From Candidatus Pantoea haifensis (GTDB lineage Bacteria > Pseudomonadota > Gammaproteobacteria > Enterobacterales > Enterobacteriaceae): a stretch of 64,000 nucleotides of DNA. The notes beneath the pieces were generated by a model. It made no database searches and was not told the origin of the DNA. It saw only the letters and a program-made list of their open reading frames with translations. Where the stretch lies: positions 3,038,001-3,102,000 of the forward strand of contig JAGTWN010000004.1 in the NCBI GenBank assembly GCA_018842655.1, read 5' to 3'. Shown here in pieces: positions 21,910-31,954 of this stretch. A program made the position numbers and the translations under genes. How positions within the stretch are numbered: position 1 is the first letter of the stretch; the number at the start of each line of letters is the position of its first letter.

Positions 21910-22802
21910 GATTTGCGCTCCTGAAAGTGATCATCATCTTCTTCATCTTCAACACGATTAGGCCCAACGCCGACATAGTGAAACACGGCTGCGGCAAACG
22001 TCGCGGCAAAGCCTGCTGCCGCCAGTGGTTTCCAGATGCCTTTCCAGAACGTGACGGCCGGGCTAATGCCTGGATTATCGGGCAAACCATGATAGAGCTG
22101 CGGTTTGTTGGCGTAGTGCAATACGTACATGACGTGCGTGCCGCCCACGCCAGCCGGATCGTACAGGCCTGCATTGATGTAGCCGCGCGTTTGTAGCTCG
22201 GCGACACGCTCGCCTGCCAGCGATTGCATCTGTACCTTACTGCCGAAGTGAATCGCGCCGGTTGGGCAGGTTTTTACGCAAGCCGGCTCCTGTCCGACAT
22301 TGACGCGATCAACGCACAGCGTGCATTTATAGGCGCGGCTGTCTTCCTGGTTAAGGCGTGGCACATTGAACGGGCAACCGGCAATGCAGTAGCCGCAACC
22401 GATACACTGCTCAGACTGAAAATCGACGATGCCATTGGCATACTGAACAATGGCACCCTCCGCCGGACAGGCTTTCAGACAGCCAGGATCGGCGCAGTGC
22501 ATACAGCCATCTTTGCGAATCAGCCACGCCAGCTTGCCGTTCTCTTCCACTTCTGAAAAGCGCATCACTGTCCAGGATTTTGCGGTTAAATCGGCGGGAT
22601 TGTCGTAAACCCCGACGTTATGCCCGATTTCATCGCGAATGTCGTTCCACTCCGAACAGGCAACCTGACAGGCTTTGCAACCAATGCAGGTGGTGACATC
22701 AATGAGCTTCGCCACCTCCTGCTGATGATTGCGCCCCTGGGGCGGTGGGGTCAATCCGTTGGTTGCAGAGCGACGGATAATGTCTTGTGATTGATAAGCC
22801 AT
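21906..22802 (-). CDS. fdoH: Formate dehydrogenase-O iron-sulfur subunit
   Basis: FdoH links the catalytic subunit to the cytochrome. The intact 298-residue protein has four [4Fe-4S] cysteine groups: [41 protein letters not shown] and [20 protein letters not shown]. Near the C-terminus one membrane anchor ([20 protein letters not shown]) places it on the periplasmic face. It follows fdoG by 11 bp with AAGGAG before the start. Confidence 0.96.
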   Translation of the reverse strand: MAYQSQDIIRRSATNGLTPPPQGRNHQQEVAKLIDVTTCIGCKACQVACSEWNDIRDEIGHNVGVYDNPADLTAKSWTVMRFSEVEENGKLAWLIRKDGCMHCADPGCLKACPAEGAIVQYANGIVDFQSEQCIGCGYCIAGCPFNVPRLNQEDSRAYKCTLCVDRVNVGQEPACVKTCPTGAIHFGSKVQMQSLAGERVAELQTRGYINAGLYDPAGVGGTHVMYVLHYANKPQLYHGLPDNPGISPAVTFWKGIWKPLAAAGFAATFAAAVFHYVGVGPNRVEDEEDDDHFQERKS

Positions 22803-22813
22803 TTTCGTTCTCC

Positions 22814-25800
22814 TTAAACCTTTTCGACATTCACGAGAAACGCTTTGAACTCAGGCGTTTGCGTATTGGCATCACCGACGAAGGGCGTCAGGGTGTTAGC
22901 GAGGAAACCTTTTTTGCCAGGCCCTGAAAGCCCCAGTGAATCGGAATACCCACGGTATCGACGGTTTTGCCCTCCACCGTCAGCGAGCGAATACGCCTGG
23001 TCACCACGGCTTTGGCTTTGATATAGCCGCGGCTGGAACTGACTTTCACGGTGTCGCCCTGAACGATGCCCAGCTTAACGGCCAGCGTTTCGCCAATTTC
23101 GACAAATTGCTCAGGCTGAGCGATAGCATTTAACCGTGCATGTTTGGTCCAGTAGTGGAAATGTTCAGTCAGGCGATAGGTGGTGCCAACGTAAGGGAAC
23201 GCATCAGCGTGGCCCAGACTGTCGCGATCGTTTTTGAACAAGCGTGCAGCCGGGTTTGATACCACATCAGGATGCAGCGGATTGGTGCCAATAGGGGTCT
23301 CAAAAGGCTCGTAATGTTCCGGGAACGGACCTTCAGCCATTTTGTTGAGCGCAAATAGCCGTCCAAGCCCTTCAGGCTGCATGATAAACGGCCCTGCGTC
23401 GCTGCCTGGCGCGGCGTTGCTGTAATCGGCAACGTCCTGACCAGTCCATTTACTGCCGTCCCATTGCACTAACTGCCGTTTTGCATCCCACGGCTTGCCT
23501 TGTGGATCTGCCGAAGCGCGGTTGTAAAGAATGCGGCGATTCAGCGGCCATGCCCAACTCCAGTTCAGCGTATTACCCAGACCAGACGGATCGCTGTTAT
23601 CGCGGCGCGCCATTTGATTACCTTCTGGCGTCCAGCTACCGGCGAAAATCCAACAGCCGCTGCTGGTCGAACCGTCATCCTTCAGATGGGCAAATGTACT
23701 GAGCTGCTGGCCTTTCTTCGCAAGCAGCGTGCCTTTGCTATCGAAAATATCCGTTAATGCTTTACCGTTGCTTTCTTTCGCAACCTCTTCTGAAGCCGGA
23801 TTGTCTGGCGTCAGATAGTTCCATGTCATGTTCAGTACCGGTTCCGGTACAGCGCCGCCTTCACGCGCATACATCTCACGCAGCCGCAGATAAATACCGG
23901 CAAGAATTTCGCCATCATTCACCGCTTCGCCCGGTGCATCCTGAGCTTTCCAGTGCCACTGCATCCAGCGGGCGGAGTTGACGATTGAGCCTGCTTCCTC
24001 AGCGAAACAGGTTGAGGGCAGACGGAAAACTTCGGTTTGAATCGCAGCGGTATCCACCTCATTGTATTCACCGTGGTTCTGCCAAAAGGTGGCGGTTTCG
24101 GTATTCAGCGGATCGATGGTTATCAAATATTTCAGCTTCGACAGCGATTGGGTAATTTTGCGCTTGTCAGGGAAGGAGGCCAGCGGGTTAAAGCCCTGAC
24201 AGATATAACCATTCACTTTGCCTTGCGCCATCAGCTCGAAGTATTGCAACACGTCGTAGCCTTTATCCCACTTCGGTAGCCAGTCAAAACCCCAGTTATT
24301 TTCTTGCCGGGCGTGATCGCCAAAAAATGCCTTCATCAGGCTGACAAAGAATTTAGGGTAGTTGCTCCAGTAATTTACCTGGCCTGGCAGCATGGCTTTG
24401 GGAGTGTTGGCGCTGAGATAGCTTTGCAGATCGGTCTGCTTATCTGACGGCAAGGTCAAATAACCCGGCAAACTTTGCGACAGCAAACCGAGATCGGTCA
24501 GGCCCTGAATATTGGAGTGACCACGCAATGCGTTAATGCCACCGCCCGCCATGCCCATGTTGCCTAACAGTAGCTGGATCATGGCCATAGTCCGGATGTT
24601 CTGCGCACCCACGGAGTGTTGCGTCCAGCCCAGCGCATAAAGGAACGATGCGGTACGATCGTGGACGCTGGTTTCCCCTAACAGCTCACACACTTGCAGG
24701 AAGTCAGCCTGTGGCGTGCCGCAGATACGTTCAACCATGTCAGGTGTATAACGGCTGAGGTGCTGCCTGAGTAAATTCCACACACAGCGCGGATGGGTCA
24801 GGGTGACGTCGCGTCTGGCGAAGCCCTCTGCATCCAGTTCATAGTGCCAGCTGGTTTTATCATACTGACGTGTTGTCTCGTCGTAACCGCTGAACAGGCC
24901 TGCATCGAACGAAAAATCGTCGCGCACGATCAGGCTGGCATTGGTGTACGCTTCGGTATATTCACGGTTGATTTTGTTATGGGTGATCAGCCACAGCAAG
25001 ACACCCGACAGGAAAGCAATGTCAGTGCCTGAGCGAATCGGCGTATAGAAATCGGCTACCGATGCGGTACGTGTAAAACGCGGATCGATAACAATAATTT
25101 TGGCATTGTTGTGAATTTTAGCTTCTATTGCCCAGCGGAAACCGACCGGATGCGCTTCAGCAGCGTTTCCACCCATCACCACGACCAGATTGGCGTTACG
25201 GATGTCGACCCAGTGGTTGGTCATCGCACCGCGACCAAATGTTGGAGCAAGACTTGCTACCGTTGGTCCGTGTCAAACGCGCGCCTGGTTGTCGACCGCT
25301 AACATACCCAGCGATCGGGCCATTTTTTGAGTTAAATAGCCAGTTTCGTTACTGGATGCCGATGCGCACAGCATGCCGGTTGTCAGCCAGCGATTAACCG
25401 TCACGCCCGCATCATTTTGCGCTTCGAAGTTGGCGTCACGATCCGCTTTCATTAATCTGGCGATACGGGTGAAGGCCTCGTCCCAGCTAATGCGTTGCCA
25501 TTTATCTGAACCTGGCGCGCGATATTCCGGGTATTTCAGTCGGCTGTCGCTGTGGACAAAATCGAGCAGTCCGGCTCCTTTTGGACAGAGCGCACCGCGG
25601 CTTACCGGATGATCGGGATCGCCCTCAATGTGGAAAATGGTTTCTTTAACATTTTTTGCACCGTCGCCGAGGCTGTACATTAACAGCCCGCAGCCTACTG
25701 AACAGTAAGTACAGGTATTACGGGTTTCGCGTGCGCGCAACAGCTTATACTGCCGCGATTGCGCAAGCGCCGTCTCAGGCATAAAGCCGAGCGCCGCTGC

Positions 25801-25860
25801 CGTGGTGCCTGCCATACCGCCAGCACAAATTTTGAAGAACTTTCTTCGGCTGACATTCAT
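22814..25860 (-). CDS. fdoG: Formate dehydrogenase-O catalytic subunit, selenocysteine-containing
   Basis: FdoG oxidises formate at a Mo-bis-MGD centre in the periplasm. The N-terminus has a Tat signal ([12 protein letters not shown], residues 5-16). The cluster motif [10 protein letters not shown] and [13 protein letters not shown] follow. An in-frame TGA at 25273-25275 is codon 196, exactly where E. coli FdoG/FdnG have selenocysteine ([16 protein letters not shown]), and reading continues in the same frame. Separately, near 22911-22917, a run of six A should be seven: GLAKKG then [20 protein letters not shown] and a stop at 22814-22816, restoring 1015 residues. The uncorrected frame stops at 22888. 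This second break is probably a sequence error. Confidence 0.94.
25233..25275 (-). promoter_or_regulatory. Selenocysteine UGA and SECIS element of fdoG
   Basis: Reading the minus strand, TGA is followed by CACGGACCAACGGTAGCAAG and then TCTTGCTCCAACATTTGGTC. GGAGCAAG/CTTGCTCC-type pairing (GTAGCAAG with CTTGCTCC) makes a short apical hairpin 15-35 nt after the UGA, the spacing known for bacterial SECIS elements bound by SelB. Codon position 196 and the presence of selA and selB in the same window support Sec insertion here. Confidence 0.85.
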
Positions 25861-26037
25861 GATTACATCCTTTTATACGATTGCGGTGACTGATGAGTGC
25901 TTGTCTGGCAATGATCTTTATGGTTCTTCCTCTGCGAGTTTGTAGAGGTTATAGCGCAGGTTCAAAATGATCATTCGCTGGAAAAGCGGCATGATAATAC
26001 CCTTTATTTACTGTGGTTTTTAGATCGGACAGATAAA

Positions 26038-26861
26038 GTGAAAATAAACGACGCGAATAGTGACGCGAATGTGATCAAGATCGCGGGAATGGTTGTAACC
26101 CAGGTCTGGCAACGTGATGATCTACAACAGTCTCAGGCTGACTGGCTGGCAGAAGAGGTGCCCGTCGCGCTGGTGTATAACGGCATTTCGCATGTGGTCA
26201 TGATGGCGACACCCAAAGATCTTGAAGCCTTTGCACTTGGCTTTTCGCTGTCTGAAGGCGTTATTGATGCGCCAGAGGATATTTTTGGCATGGATGTGGT
26301 GCCGGGCTGTAATGGCATTGAGGTTCAGATAGAGCTTTCCAGCCGCCGCTTTATGGCGTTGAAAGAGCAGCGTCGGGCAATGGCGGGGCGCACAGGTTGC
26401 GGCGTATGTGGCGTCGAACAGTTAGATCAAATCGGTAAACCGGTTATGCCGCTGCCTTTCACCCAGCGTTTCGCGTTAAATCATCTCGATCGTGCATTAA
26501 GCCAGTTAAAAGCGTTTCAGCCGGTGGGCCAGAAAACCGGTTGTACTCATGCGGCCGCCTGGATTCAGCCAAACGGTGAACTGGCGGGGGCTGTGAAGAT
26601 GTCGGGCGCCATGTCGCACTGGATAAACTGCTAGGCATTCGCAGCCAGGCTCGCTGGACGCAAGGCGCGGTATTAGTCTCCAGCCGCGCCAGCTACGAGA
26701 TGGTGCAGAAATCGGCCATGTGTGGCGTTGAGATTCTGTTCGCTGTTTCTGCCGCCACGCGCCTGGCGGTTGAAGTGGCAGAACGCTGTAATGTGACACT
26801 GGTGGGTTTTAGCAAACCCGGACGCGCAACGGTCTATACACATCCACAGCGGTTAATTTAA
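26038..26861 (+). CDS. fdhD: Sulfurtransferase FdhD (frameshifted in sequence)
   Basis: FdhD transfers sulfur from IscS to the molybdenum cofactor before it enters formate dehydrogenase. Key parts: [20 protein letters not shown], the catalytic cysteine loop [13 protein letters not shown], and [20 protein letters not shown]. Near 26586-26591 a run of five G should be six: GELAG then [20 protein letters not shown], ending YTHPQRLI at TAA 26859-26861, about 274 residues. The start is a GTG at 26038, matching the E. coli N-terminus; no strong ribosome site is visible. It is divergent from fdoG across a 177-bp control region. Confidence 0.93.
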
Positions 26862-26991
26862 ACGCTTTTTTGTTCACAAAACGGAAGTGACACGATGTGG
26901 CAACACTATCGAACTGAGCGTTTGACGCGAAAGGATAGCGGCGTATTTGAATAGAGGTAGGTTGTTTTTCCGCCGATAAAGAGTGAACTGC

Positions 26992-27096
26992 GTGACACAG
27001 AAAGACTGGGATCCAGAGAGTGACTGGCTCAAATGGCTGTGGGAAAAGTACGCGGCTATGTTTGAGCTTCGAAACAGTAAGCCGCTATGCCGGTGA
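26992..27096 (+). CDS. Possible small ORF or gene remnant after fdhD
   Basis: A GTG-started frame encodes 34 residues (VTQKDWDPESDWLKWLWEKY, then AAMFELRNSKPLCR). I recognise no family. After its end, neighbouring frames continue with protein-like sequence: RYAGESRYIRFSFAGGDGG in one and NEKSDFAISAYLNVRKKQTA (to a TAA at 27209-27211) in another. This could be a single small gene broken by frameshifts, or a decayed one. The rest of 26862-27240 shows nothing else recognisable. Weak support overall. Confidence 0.25.
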   Translation: MTQKDWDPESDWLKWLWEKYAAMFELRNSKPLCR

Positions 27097-27240
27097 GAGC
27101 CGTTATATCCGGTTTAGCTTTGCGGGTGGCGATGGCGGATAGTGTCTTTAATGAAAAAAGCGACTTTGCCATTTCCGCTTATTTAAACGTGCGGAAAAAG
27201 CAAACAGCGTAAATACATTCGCTTACCGCTATGTTTTAAA

Positions 27241-28017
27241 TTAAACCACCATGACCTGTGGCAAAGCCTGTTGCAGCGCAGCCAGCGCCACAGTTTTGCC
27301 ACCGCCATTATCGGTAATAAGCAAACTAATTTCGGACGATGATGCGTAAACCGTGCGGCTGACAACGCCCATTTTGCTGTGATCGGCCAGTAAAAAACAT
27401 TGATTCGACTGCTGCACCATGGCACGGGCGATGGCGGCTTCATGGGGATGAAAGCTGGTGGCACCGCTTTTTGCATCAATGCCCACGGGCGAAAGCAGGG
27501 CCACGTCGGCGCGGTAGCGATAAATTTCCCCAACGGTTATTTCACCCCGCGTGTGTTGCGCGCCTGCGCCCATAGTACCGCCTAATAAAATAACCTGATT
27601 ATTCAGCGTTTCATGCTCTTCACCTGCGCTCAGCGCCAGTGCCGCCTGCAAACTGTTCGTCAGAATCGTCAAGCCGGACATGGTGCGCAGGATTTCCGCC
27701 AGCACGGTGGTGGTGCTGCCAGCATCAAGAAAAAGCGTTTGGCCTGGCTGTAACAATTGCGCGGCGGCTAAGGCAATGGCGCGCTTTTCTTTGGCCTGCG
27801 CAGCGCGACGGACGATCAGCGGCGGTTCAGGCGGGGTGTCGATCGCCACCAGTCCCCCATGCACACGGCGCGCCAGCCCTAATGCTTCCATTTCAATGAT
27901 GTCGCGACGTGCGGTTTCACGCGATATACCGAGCTCTTTGATGATGCGTTCGGTGCTAACCTGACTGAGCGTAGTCAGTAAAGCACGGATACGGTGAAGG
28001 CGCGTTTCCTGCAGCAT
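27241..28017 (-). CDS. DeoR-family transcriptional regulator
   Basis: The intact 258-residue protein has an N-terminal helix-turn-helix (STERIIKELGISRETARRDI) followed by VHGGLVAID, the DeoR signature. The C-terminal sugar-phosphate-sensing domain carries LFLDAGSTTTVLAEIL and VALLSPVGIDAKSG. DeoR proteins usually repress a neighbouring catabolic operon until a phosphorylated metabolite binds. It is divergent from the aminotransferase gene at 28181, its most likely target, with a striking tandem repeat between them. The inducer cannot be told from sequence. Confidence 0.9.
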   Translation of the reverse strand: MLQETRLHRIRALLTTLSQVSTERIIKELGISRETARRDIIEMEALGLARRVHGGLVAIDTPPEPPLIVRRAAQAKEKRAIALAAAQLLQPGQTLFLDAGSTTTVLAEILRTMSGLTILTNSLQAALALSAGEEHETLNNQVILLGGTMGAGAQHTRGEITVGEIYRYRADVALLSPVGIDAKSGATSFHPHEAAIARAMVQQSNQCFLLADHSKMGVVSRTVYASSSEISLLITDNGGGKTVALAALQQALPQVMVV

Positions 28018-28080
28018 GGCAAATTCCCTGAGACAACATGAACAAGTGCCTAAGCTTACCTGAGCAGGGCGAAGGCGTCA

Positions 28081-28116
28081 TGTGTATTTAGTTGTATTTG
28101 TGTATTTGGTTGCATT
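28081..28116. promoter_or_regulatory. Tandem 18-bp direct repeat, putative regulator operator
   Basis: TGTGTATTTAGTTGTATT (28081-28098) is followed directly by TGTGTATTTGGTTGCATT (28099-28116), with two differences in 18. It lies 63 bp upstream of the DeoR-type regulator start and 64 bp upstream of the aminotransferase start. DeoR-family operators are often short direct repeats, so this is the obvious candidate binding site. That assignment is inference. Confidence 0.6.
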
Positions 28117-28180
28117 TTTAAAAAGAGCAGGCATGATGTGACTATTCGCTGCATCACCTACATTCGCAACGGGAGTTATC

Positions 28181-29521
28181 ATGGCCACGCGCTCCACCAT
28201 CATGGATACCAATAGTTTTCGTGCAGAACATGCTGACGCGCTTGATGCTGATACGCGCAAGCTGACTGACAAACGCAGTAAAGTGCTTGGCGAATCCTAT
28301 CGCCTGTTCTACCGCAAGCCGGTACATCTGGTGCGCGGCGAAGGGCAATATCTCTGGGATGCGGCAGGTGATAAGTACCTTGATGTTTATAACAACGTGG
28401 CGAGTATTGGTCATTGCCACCCGGCGGTAATTGATGCGGTTACTCAGCAGATGAAAATGTTGAATACCCACACCCGTTATCTGCATGAAAATATTCTGGA
28501 TTACACCGAAGAATTGCTGGCGACCACTCCCGACGAAATTGATCGCGCCATGTATATGTGTACCGGATCGGAAGCTAACGATCTGGCCATCCGCGTCGCG
28601 CGCGCTTTTAGTGGCGGTACAGGCATCATCGTGACGAAAGAGGCCTACCACGGCACCAGTGAACTGACATCAGGCGCATCACCGGCGCTGGGCAGTGGGC
28701 AGCCGCTGGCCCCGACCACACGTTTAGTTATGCCACCGGATGCGTATCGCGTTGACGCACCGGACCTGGGTGAATGGTTTGCCAAAGAAATTCAACAGCA
28801 AATCGACGATATGAAAGCGCACGGCATTAAATTTGCGGGCTTTCTTGCTGATTCGATTTTCTCTTCTGATGGCGTCTTGCCCAATCCACGCGGTTTTTTG
28901 CAAAAGGCGGTGGATGTGGTTCACGCCAACGGCGGTATTTTTATTGCTGATGAAGTGCAGCCTGGTTTTGGGCGCACCGGTGATGCGTTCTGGGGATTTG
29001 GTCGTCATGACATCGTGCCTGACGTGATCACAACTGGCAAACCCATGGGAAATGGCATTCCGGTGTCTGGCCTGCTAGCCAAAAGTGATGTGCTGGCCGC
29101 GTTCAGTGACGACATTCCTTACTTCAATACGTTTGGTGGCAATCCGGTGGCGATGGCCGCAGCACAGGCGGTGTTGAAAGTCATCAGAGAAGAGAAGTTA
29201 CAAGCGCACAGCCGTGTTGTCGGTGCCAAATTGCAGGCTGAGCTGAGTAAACTGATGGATCGTTTCGACTGCGTTGGCGATGTGCGCGGTGCCGGATTAT
29301 TTATCGGTTTTGAACTGGTAGAAGATCGCGCCAGTAAAACGCCAGACAAAGTGCTGGCATTAAATCTGATTGAAAAGCTGCGCGAACATCGTGTGCTGAC
29401 CTCAGTCGCCGGGCCTTATGGCAACGTTCTGAAACTGCGTCCACCGTTAGCGTTCCAGGAAAGCGATATCGACTGGTTAGTGGGGGCGCTGGATAAATCG
29501 CTGCGCGAGCTGGGTAAATAA
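28181..29521 (+). CDS. Class III aminotransferase (PLP-dependent)
   Basis: The intact 446-residue protein has the class III fold features: NNVASIGHCHPAVIDAV near the N-terminus, CTGSEANDLAIRVAR for phosphate binding, IFIADEVQPGFGRTG (Asp257 contacts the PLP ring) and TTGKPMGNGIP with the Schiff-base Lys287. Family members act on omega-amino acids, alanine-glyoxylate or phospho-amino alcohols (some are phospho-lyases). The sequence alone does not choose between these. It stands alone with the divergent DeoR-type regulator, suggesting a substrate-induced catabolic unit. Confidence 0.88.
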   Translation: MATRSTIMDTNSFRAEHADALDADTRKLTDKRSKVLGESYRLFYRKPVHLVRGEGQYLWDAAGDKYLDVYNNVASIGHCHPAVIDAVTQQMKMLNTHTRYLHENILDYTEELLATTPDEIDRAMYMCTGSEANDLAIRVARAFSGGTGIIVTKEAYHGTSELTSGASPALGSGQPLAPTTRLVMPPDAYRVDAPDLGEWFAKEIQQQIDDMKAHGIKFAGFLADSIFSSDGVLPNPRGFLQKAVDVVHANGGIFIADEVQPGFGRTGDAFWGFGRHDIVPDVITTGKPMGNGIPVSGLLAKSDVLAAFSDDIPYFNTFGGNPVAMAAAQAVLKVIREEKLQAHSRVVGAKLQAELSKLMDRFDCVGDVRGAGLFIGFELVEDRASKTPDKVLALNLIEKLREHRVLTSVAGPYGNVLKLRPPLAFQESDIDWLVGALDKSLRELGK

Positions 29522-29725
29522 CAGTGGGTCCGGCGGCAATAGTGCTGCCGGTGAAGGCCAGGCCGTAAAAACAACGGGTTGCTTTTGCTCGCTTGCTCAA
29601 ACCCTTATGTTTAATGGGGCATTGATTACTCTTTTACGGATCATGAATTTAACTATAATGATTCGACTGCTTACGCGGCACGCTCAAAACAAGTGCTGCT
29701 CAAACATTAAATGGAGAGGAAGAAC

Positions 29726-30342
29726 ATGAGTTATTCACTGCCATCCCTGCCTTACGCATACGACGCACTGGAACCGCATTTTGACAAGCAGACGATGGAA
29801 ATCCATCACACTAAACACCACCAGACCTACGTCAACAACGCCAATGCGGCGCTGGAAGGAACTGAATTTGCCGATCTGCCAGTTGATGAACTGATCACTA
29901 AACTGGATCAGCTGCCAGCAGATAAAAAGGCCCACTGCGTAACAACGCAGGTGGTCACGCTAACCACAGCCTGTTCTGGAAAGGCCTGAAAACCGGTACG
30001 ACTTTACAGGGCGACCTGAAAGCAGCCATCGAAAAAGATTTCGGTAGCGTTGAAAAATTCCAGGAAGAGTTTGAGAAAGCGGCTGCAACCCGCTTTGGTT
30101 CTGGCTGGGCGTGGCTGGTTAAGAAGGGCGATAAACTGGCTGTGGTTTCTACCGCAAACCAGGACAACCCGCTGATGGGTGAAGCAATTTCTGGCGCATC
30201 AGGCTATCCAGTTCTGGGCCTGGATGTGTGGGAACACGCTTATTATCTGAAGTATCAGAACAAACGTCCTGACTACATCAAAGCATTCTGGAACGTTGTA
30301 AACTGGGACGAAGCAGCAGCACGTTTCGCTTCAGCTAAGTAA
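29726..30342 (+). CDS. sodA: Superoxide dismutase [Mn] (frameshifted in sequence)
   Basis: SodA destroys superoxide in the cytoplasm. [20 protein letters not shown] starts at 29726 after GGAGAGGAAGAAC. Metal-site segments are visible: [11 protein letters not shown] and [20 protein letters not shown]. Near 29930-29936 one base is missing in AAGGCCCACTG, so KKA is followed by a frame change that resumes [20 protein letters not shown]. Restored length is 206 residues, as in E. coli. A TATAAT at 29654-29659 may be its -10 box. A terminator follows. Confidence 0.94.
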
Positions 30343-30353
30343 ATAAGTGACAA

Positions 30354-30381
30354 ACCGGTGGAAGCGATTCCGCCGGTTTTT
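30354..30381 (+). terminator. sodA terminator
   Basis: ACCGGTGGAA (30354-30363) pairs with TTCCGCCGGT (30368-30377, one G-U) around GCGA, followed by TTTT. It lies 11 bp after the sodA stop. Confidence 0.85.
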
Positions 30382-30533
30382 CGTGTTTATCATGATCTCT
30401 TTTCCAGCCTCGATTGCTAAATCAAAAGTAAACCAATCCTGATTTTCTCCGCCTGGCTTTTTAACGTTAACCTGCCGTTGATATTCGTGGTTTTACCCTG
30501 AGCGCCATTTCCACTTCAGAGTATGACGCTAAC

Positions 30534-31496
30534 ATGTCAATTATCACTGCTCAGGAGACGAACACTGATTCGTCTGTTTCACTGTTTTTGCCGTTAATTA
30601 GCGGGAAATATATTCCAGATAAATTGTGGCTAAGTAAACGCTTCCGATTAAAGTTCTTGTTAAGAACCTTAATATCGCCTGTCACCACCGTGCGCTATTT
30701 ACACCAGCTTTCACAACTGCCGCAAATAACGCAGTTGATGAACAGCCAGGGCTTGCTGCCAGCCAGACCTCATCGCCCTTATCTGCGCGCGGGCCTCAGC
30801 GTGGCAGCGCGTGCACAGGCTATTCTCGATCACTATCAAACCATCAATCAGCTGCAGGATCCGCAGTTGCGTCAGCTTCTGCAAAGCCACGGCGATAATG
30901 TGCTGGCTCATTTACAGGGCAAAAATGGCGAGGCATTTTTTATTACGGCCAGCCCCGGACATTATGATCGTGAAGGCGAAGTGACATTAGTGCTGCGCTA
31001 TCAGCAGGACATTATTGCCTCACTCTCATTTTCACTGATTAATGAGGATAACCAGCGCACGTTGTTAATTGGTGGTTTGCAGGGACCGCGTAAAAACATA
31101 ACCAACGACGTTATCCGTGAAGCGACCAAAGCTGCGCACGGCCTGTTTCCGAAACGTCTTTTAATGGAAGTGGTTTTTATTTTGGCCGGAGAGTGTCGGG
31201 CGCAGAAAATAGCGGCAGTAGGTGATAACACCCATGTTTTCCGCAGCCTGCGTTATCGTCATAGCAAAAGCGAACACTTTTTTGCCAGCTACAGTGAGTT
31301 CTGGCTGTCGTTAAGCGGTGAAGAGCGTGCAGATGGCGTATTTCAGTTGCCGTTAAGCCTGCCACGTAAATCGCTGGAAGAGATTGCCAGTAAAAAACGC
31401 GCTGAGTATCGTCGTCGTTATGAGCTGTTAGCCAGCCTGGCGGAGCAGGTTTATGCTGCCGCCGGACAACGCAATGTCGATCAGGCCGCAGCCTGA
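30534..31496 (+). CDS. VirK/YbjX family (DUF535) protein
   Basis: The intact 320-residue protein fits the DUF535 family: YLRAGLSVAARAQAILDHYQ, LVLRYQQDIIASLSFSLI, LIGGLQGPRKNITNDVIREA and NTHVFRSLRYRHSKSEHFFA. Relatives include Shigella VirK and E. coli YbjX. They have been linked to envelope or antimicrobial-peptide resistance, but biochemical function is not settled. There is no signal peptide. It is convergent with yibL, with 8 bp between them. Confidence 0.82.
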   Translation: MSIITAQETNTDSSVSLFLPLISGKYIPDKLWLSKRFRLKFLLRTLISPVTTVRYLHQLSQLPQITQLMNSQGLLPARPHRPYLRAGLSVAARAQAILDHYQTINQLQDPQLRQLLQSHGDNVLAHLQGKNGEAFFITASPGHYDREGEVTLVLRYQQDIIASLSFSLINEDNQRTLLIGGLQGPRKNITNDVIREATKAAHGLFPKRLLMEVVFILAGECRAQKIAAVGDNTHVFRSLRYRHSKSEHFFASYSEFWLSLSGEERADGVFQLPLSLPRKSLEEIASKKRAEYRRRYELLASLAEQVYAAAGQRNVDQAAA

Positions 31497-31504
31497 CCGT
31501 TATC

Positions 31505-31866
31505 TCAGAATGCGTTTTTAGCGAAACCGGTCATGACTTTGAGGCCCATTTCACGTCCCAGCGCGGTCATTGGATGCACCACAACCAGACCGCGCACGCT
31601 TTTCTTTAGCGCGCCCAGGTTCGCCTGCTCTTTTTGGTGATTTCACGGCTAAAAGGCAGTTTTTGCAGCTTTTGCGCTTCAACGCTCAACTTTTCGACGC
31701 GTTGATTACGTAAACGCTCGATCTCAGTAACCAGGGTTTCTTTCTCTTTTAACAGCGCACCCAGCTTTTCTGCATCACCCGATTCCAGCAACTGCGGCTC
31801 TTTACGGTTCAGGGCATCCAGCTGATCGCTGAGGCGTTTGATTTCGTTCTTTTCTGGCTCTTTCAT
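31505..31866 (-). CDS. yibL: YibL family ribosome-associated protein (frameshifted in sequence)
   Basis: [20 protein letters not shown] starts a charged coiled-coil-like N-terminal half matching YibL, which has been found with ribosomes. Near 31633-31638 a run of five A should be six: FSREITKKS becomes [20 protein letters not shown], then [20 protein letters not shown] and a stop at 31505-31507. The restored 120 residues equals the E. coli length. It sits next to mtlR as in E. coli. Confidence 0.9.
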
Positions 31867-31954
31867 GACAACAACTCGTTAAGGAAAACAGGCAAAGGAT
31901 ACACCAAAACTGGCGCATGTTCTCGGTGAGGTTAGGGGATAAAGCAGATAAGAT

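Noticed and set aside
25224-25275. fdoG could be called a pseudogene split by a stop codon
   Set aside because: The stop is TGA at codon 196, the known Sec position, with SECIS-like hairpin, unchanged frame and selAB nearby.
29520-29580. Hairpin CCGGCGGCA/TGCTGCCGG after the aminotransferase as terminator
   Set aside because: A stem is possible, but no T-run follows, so I did not call termination.
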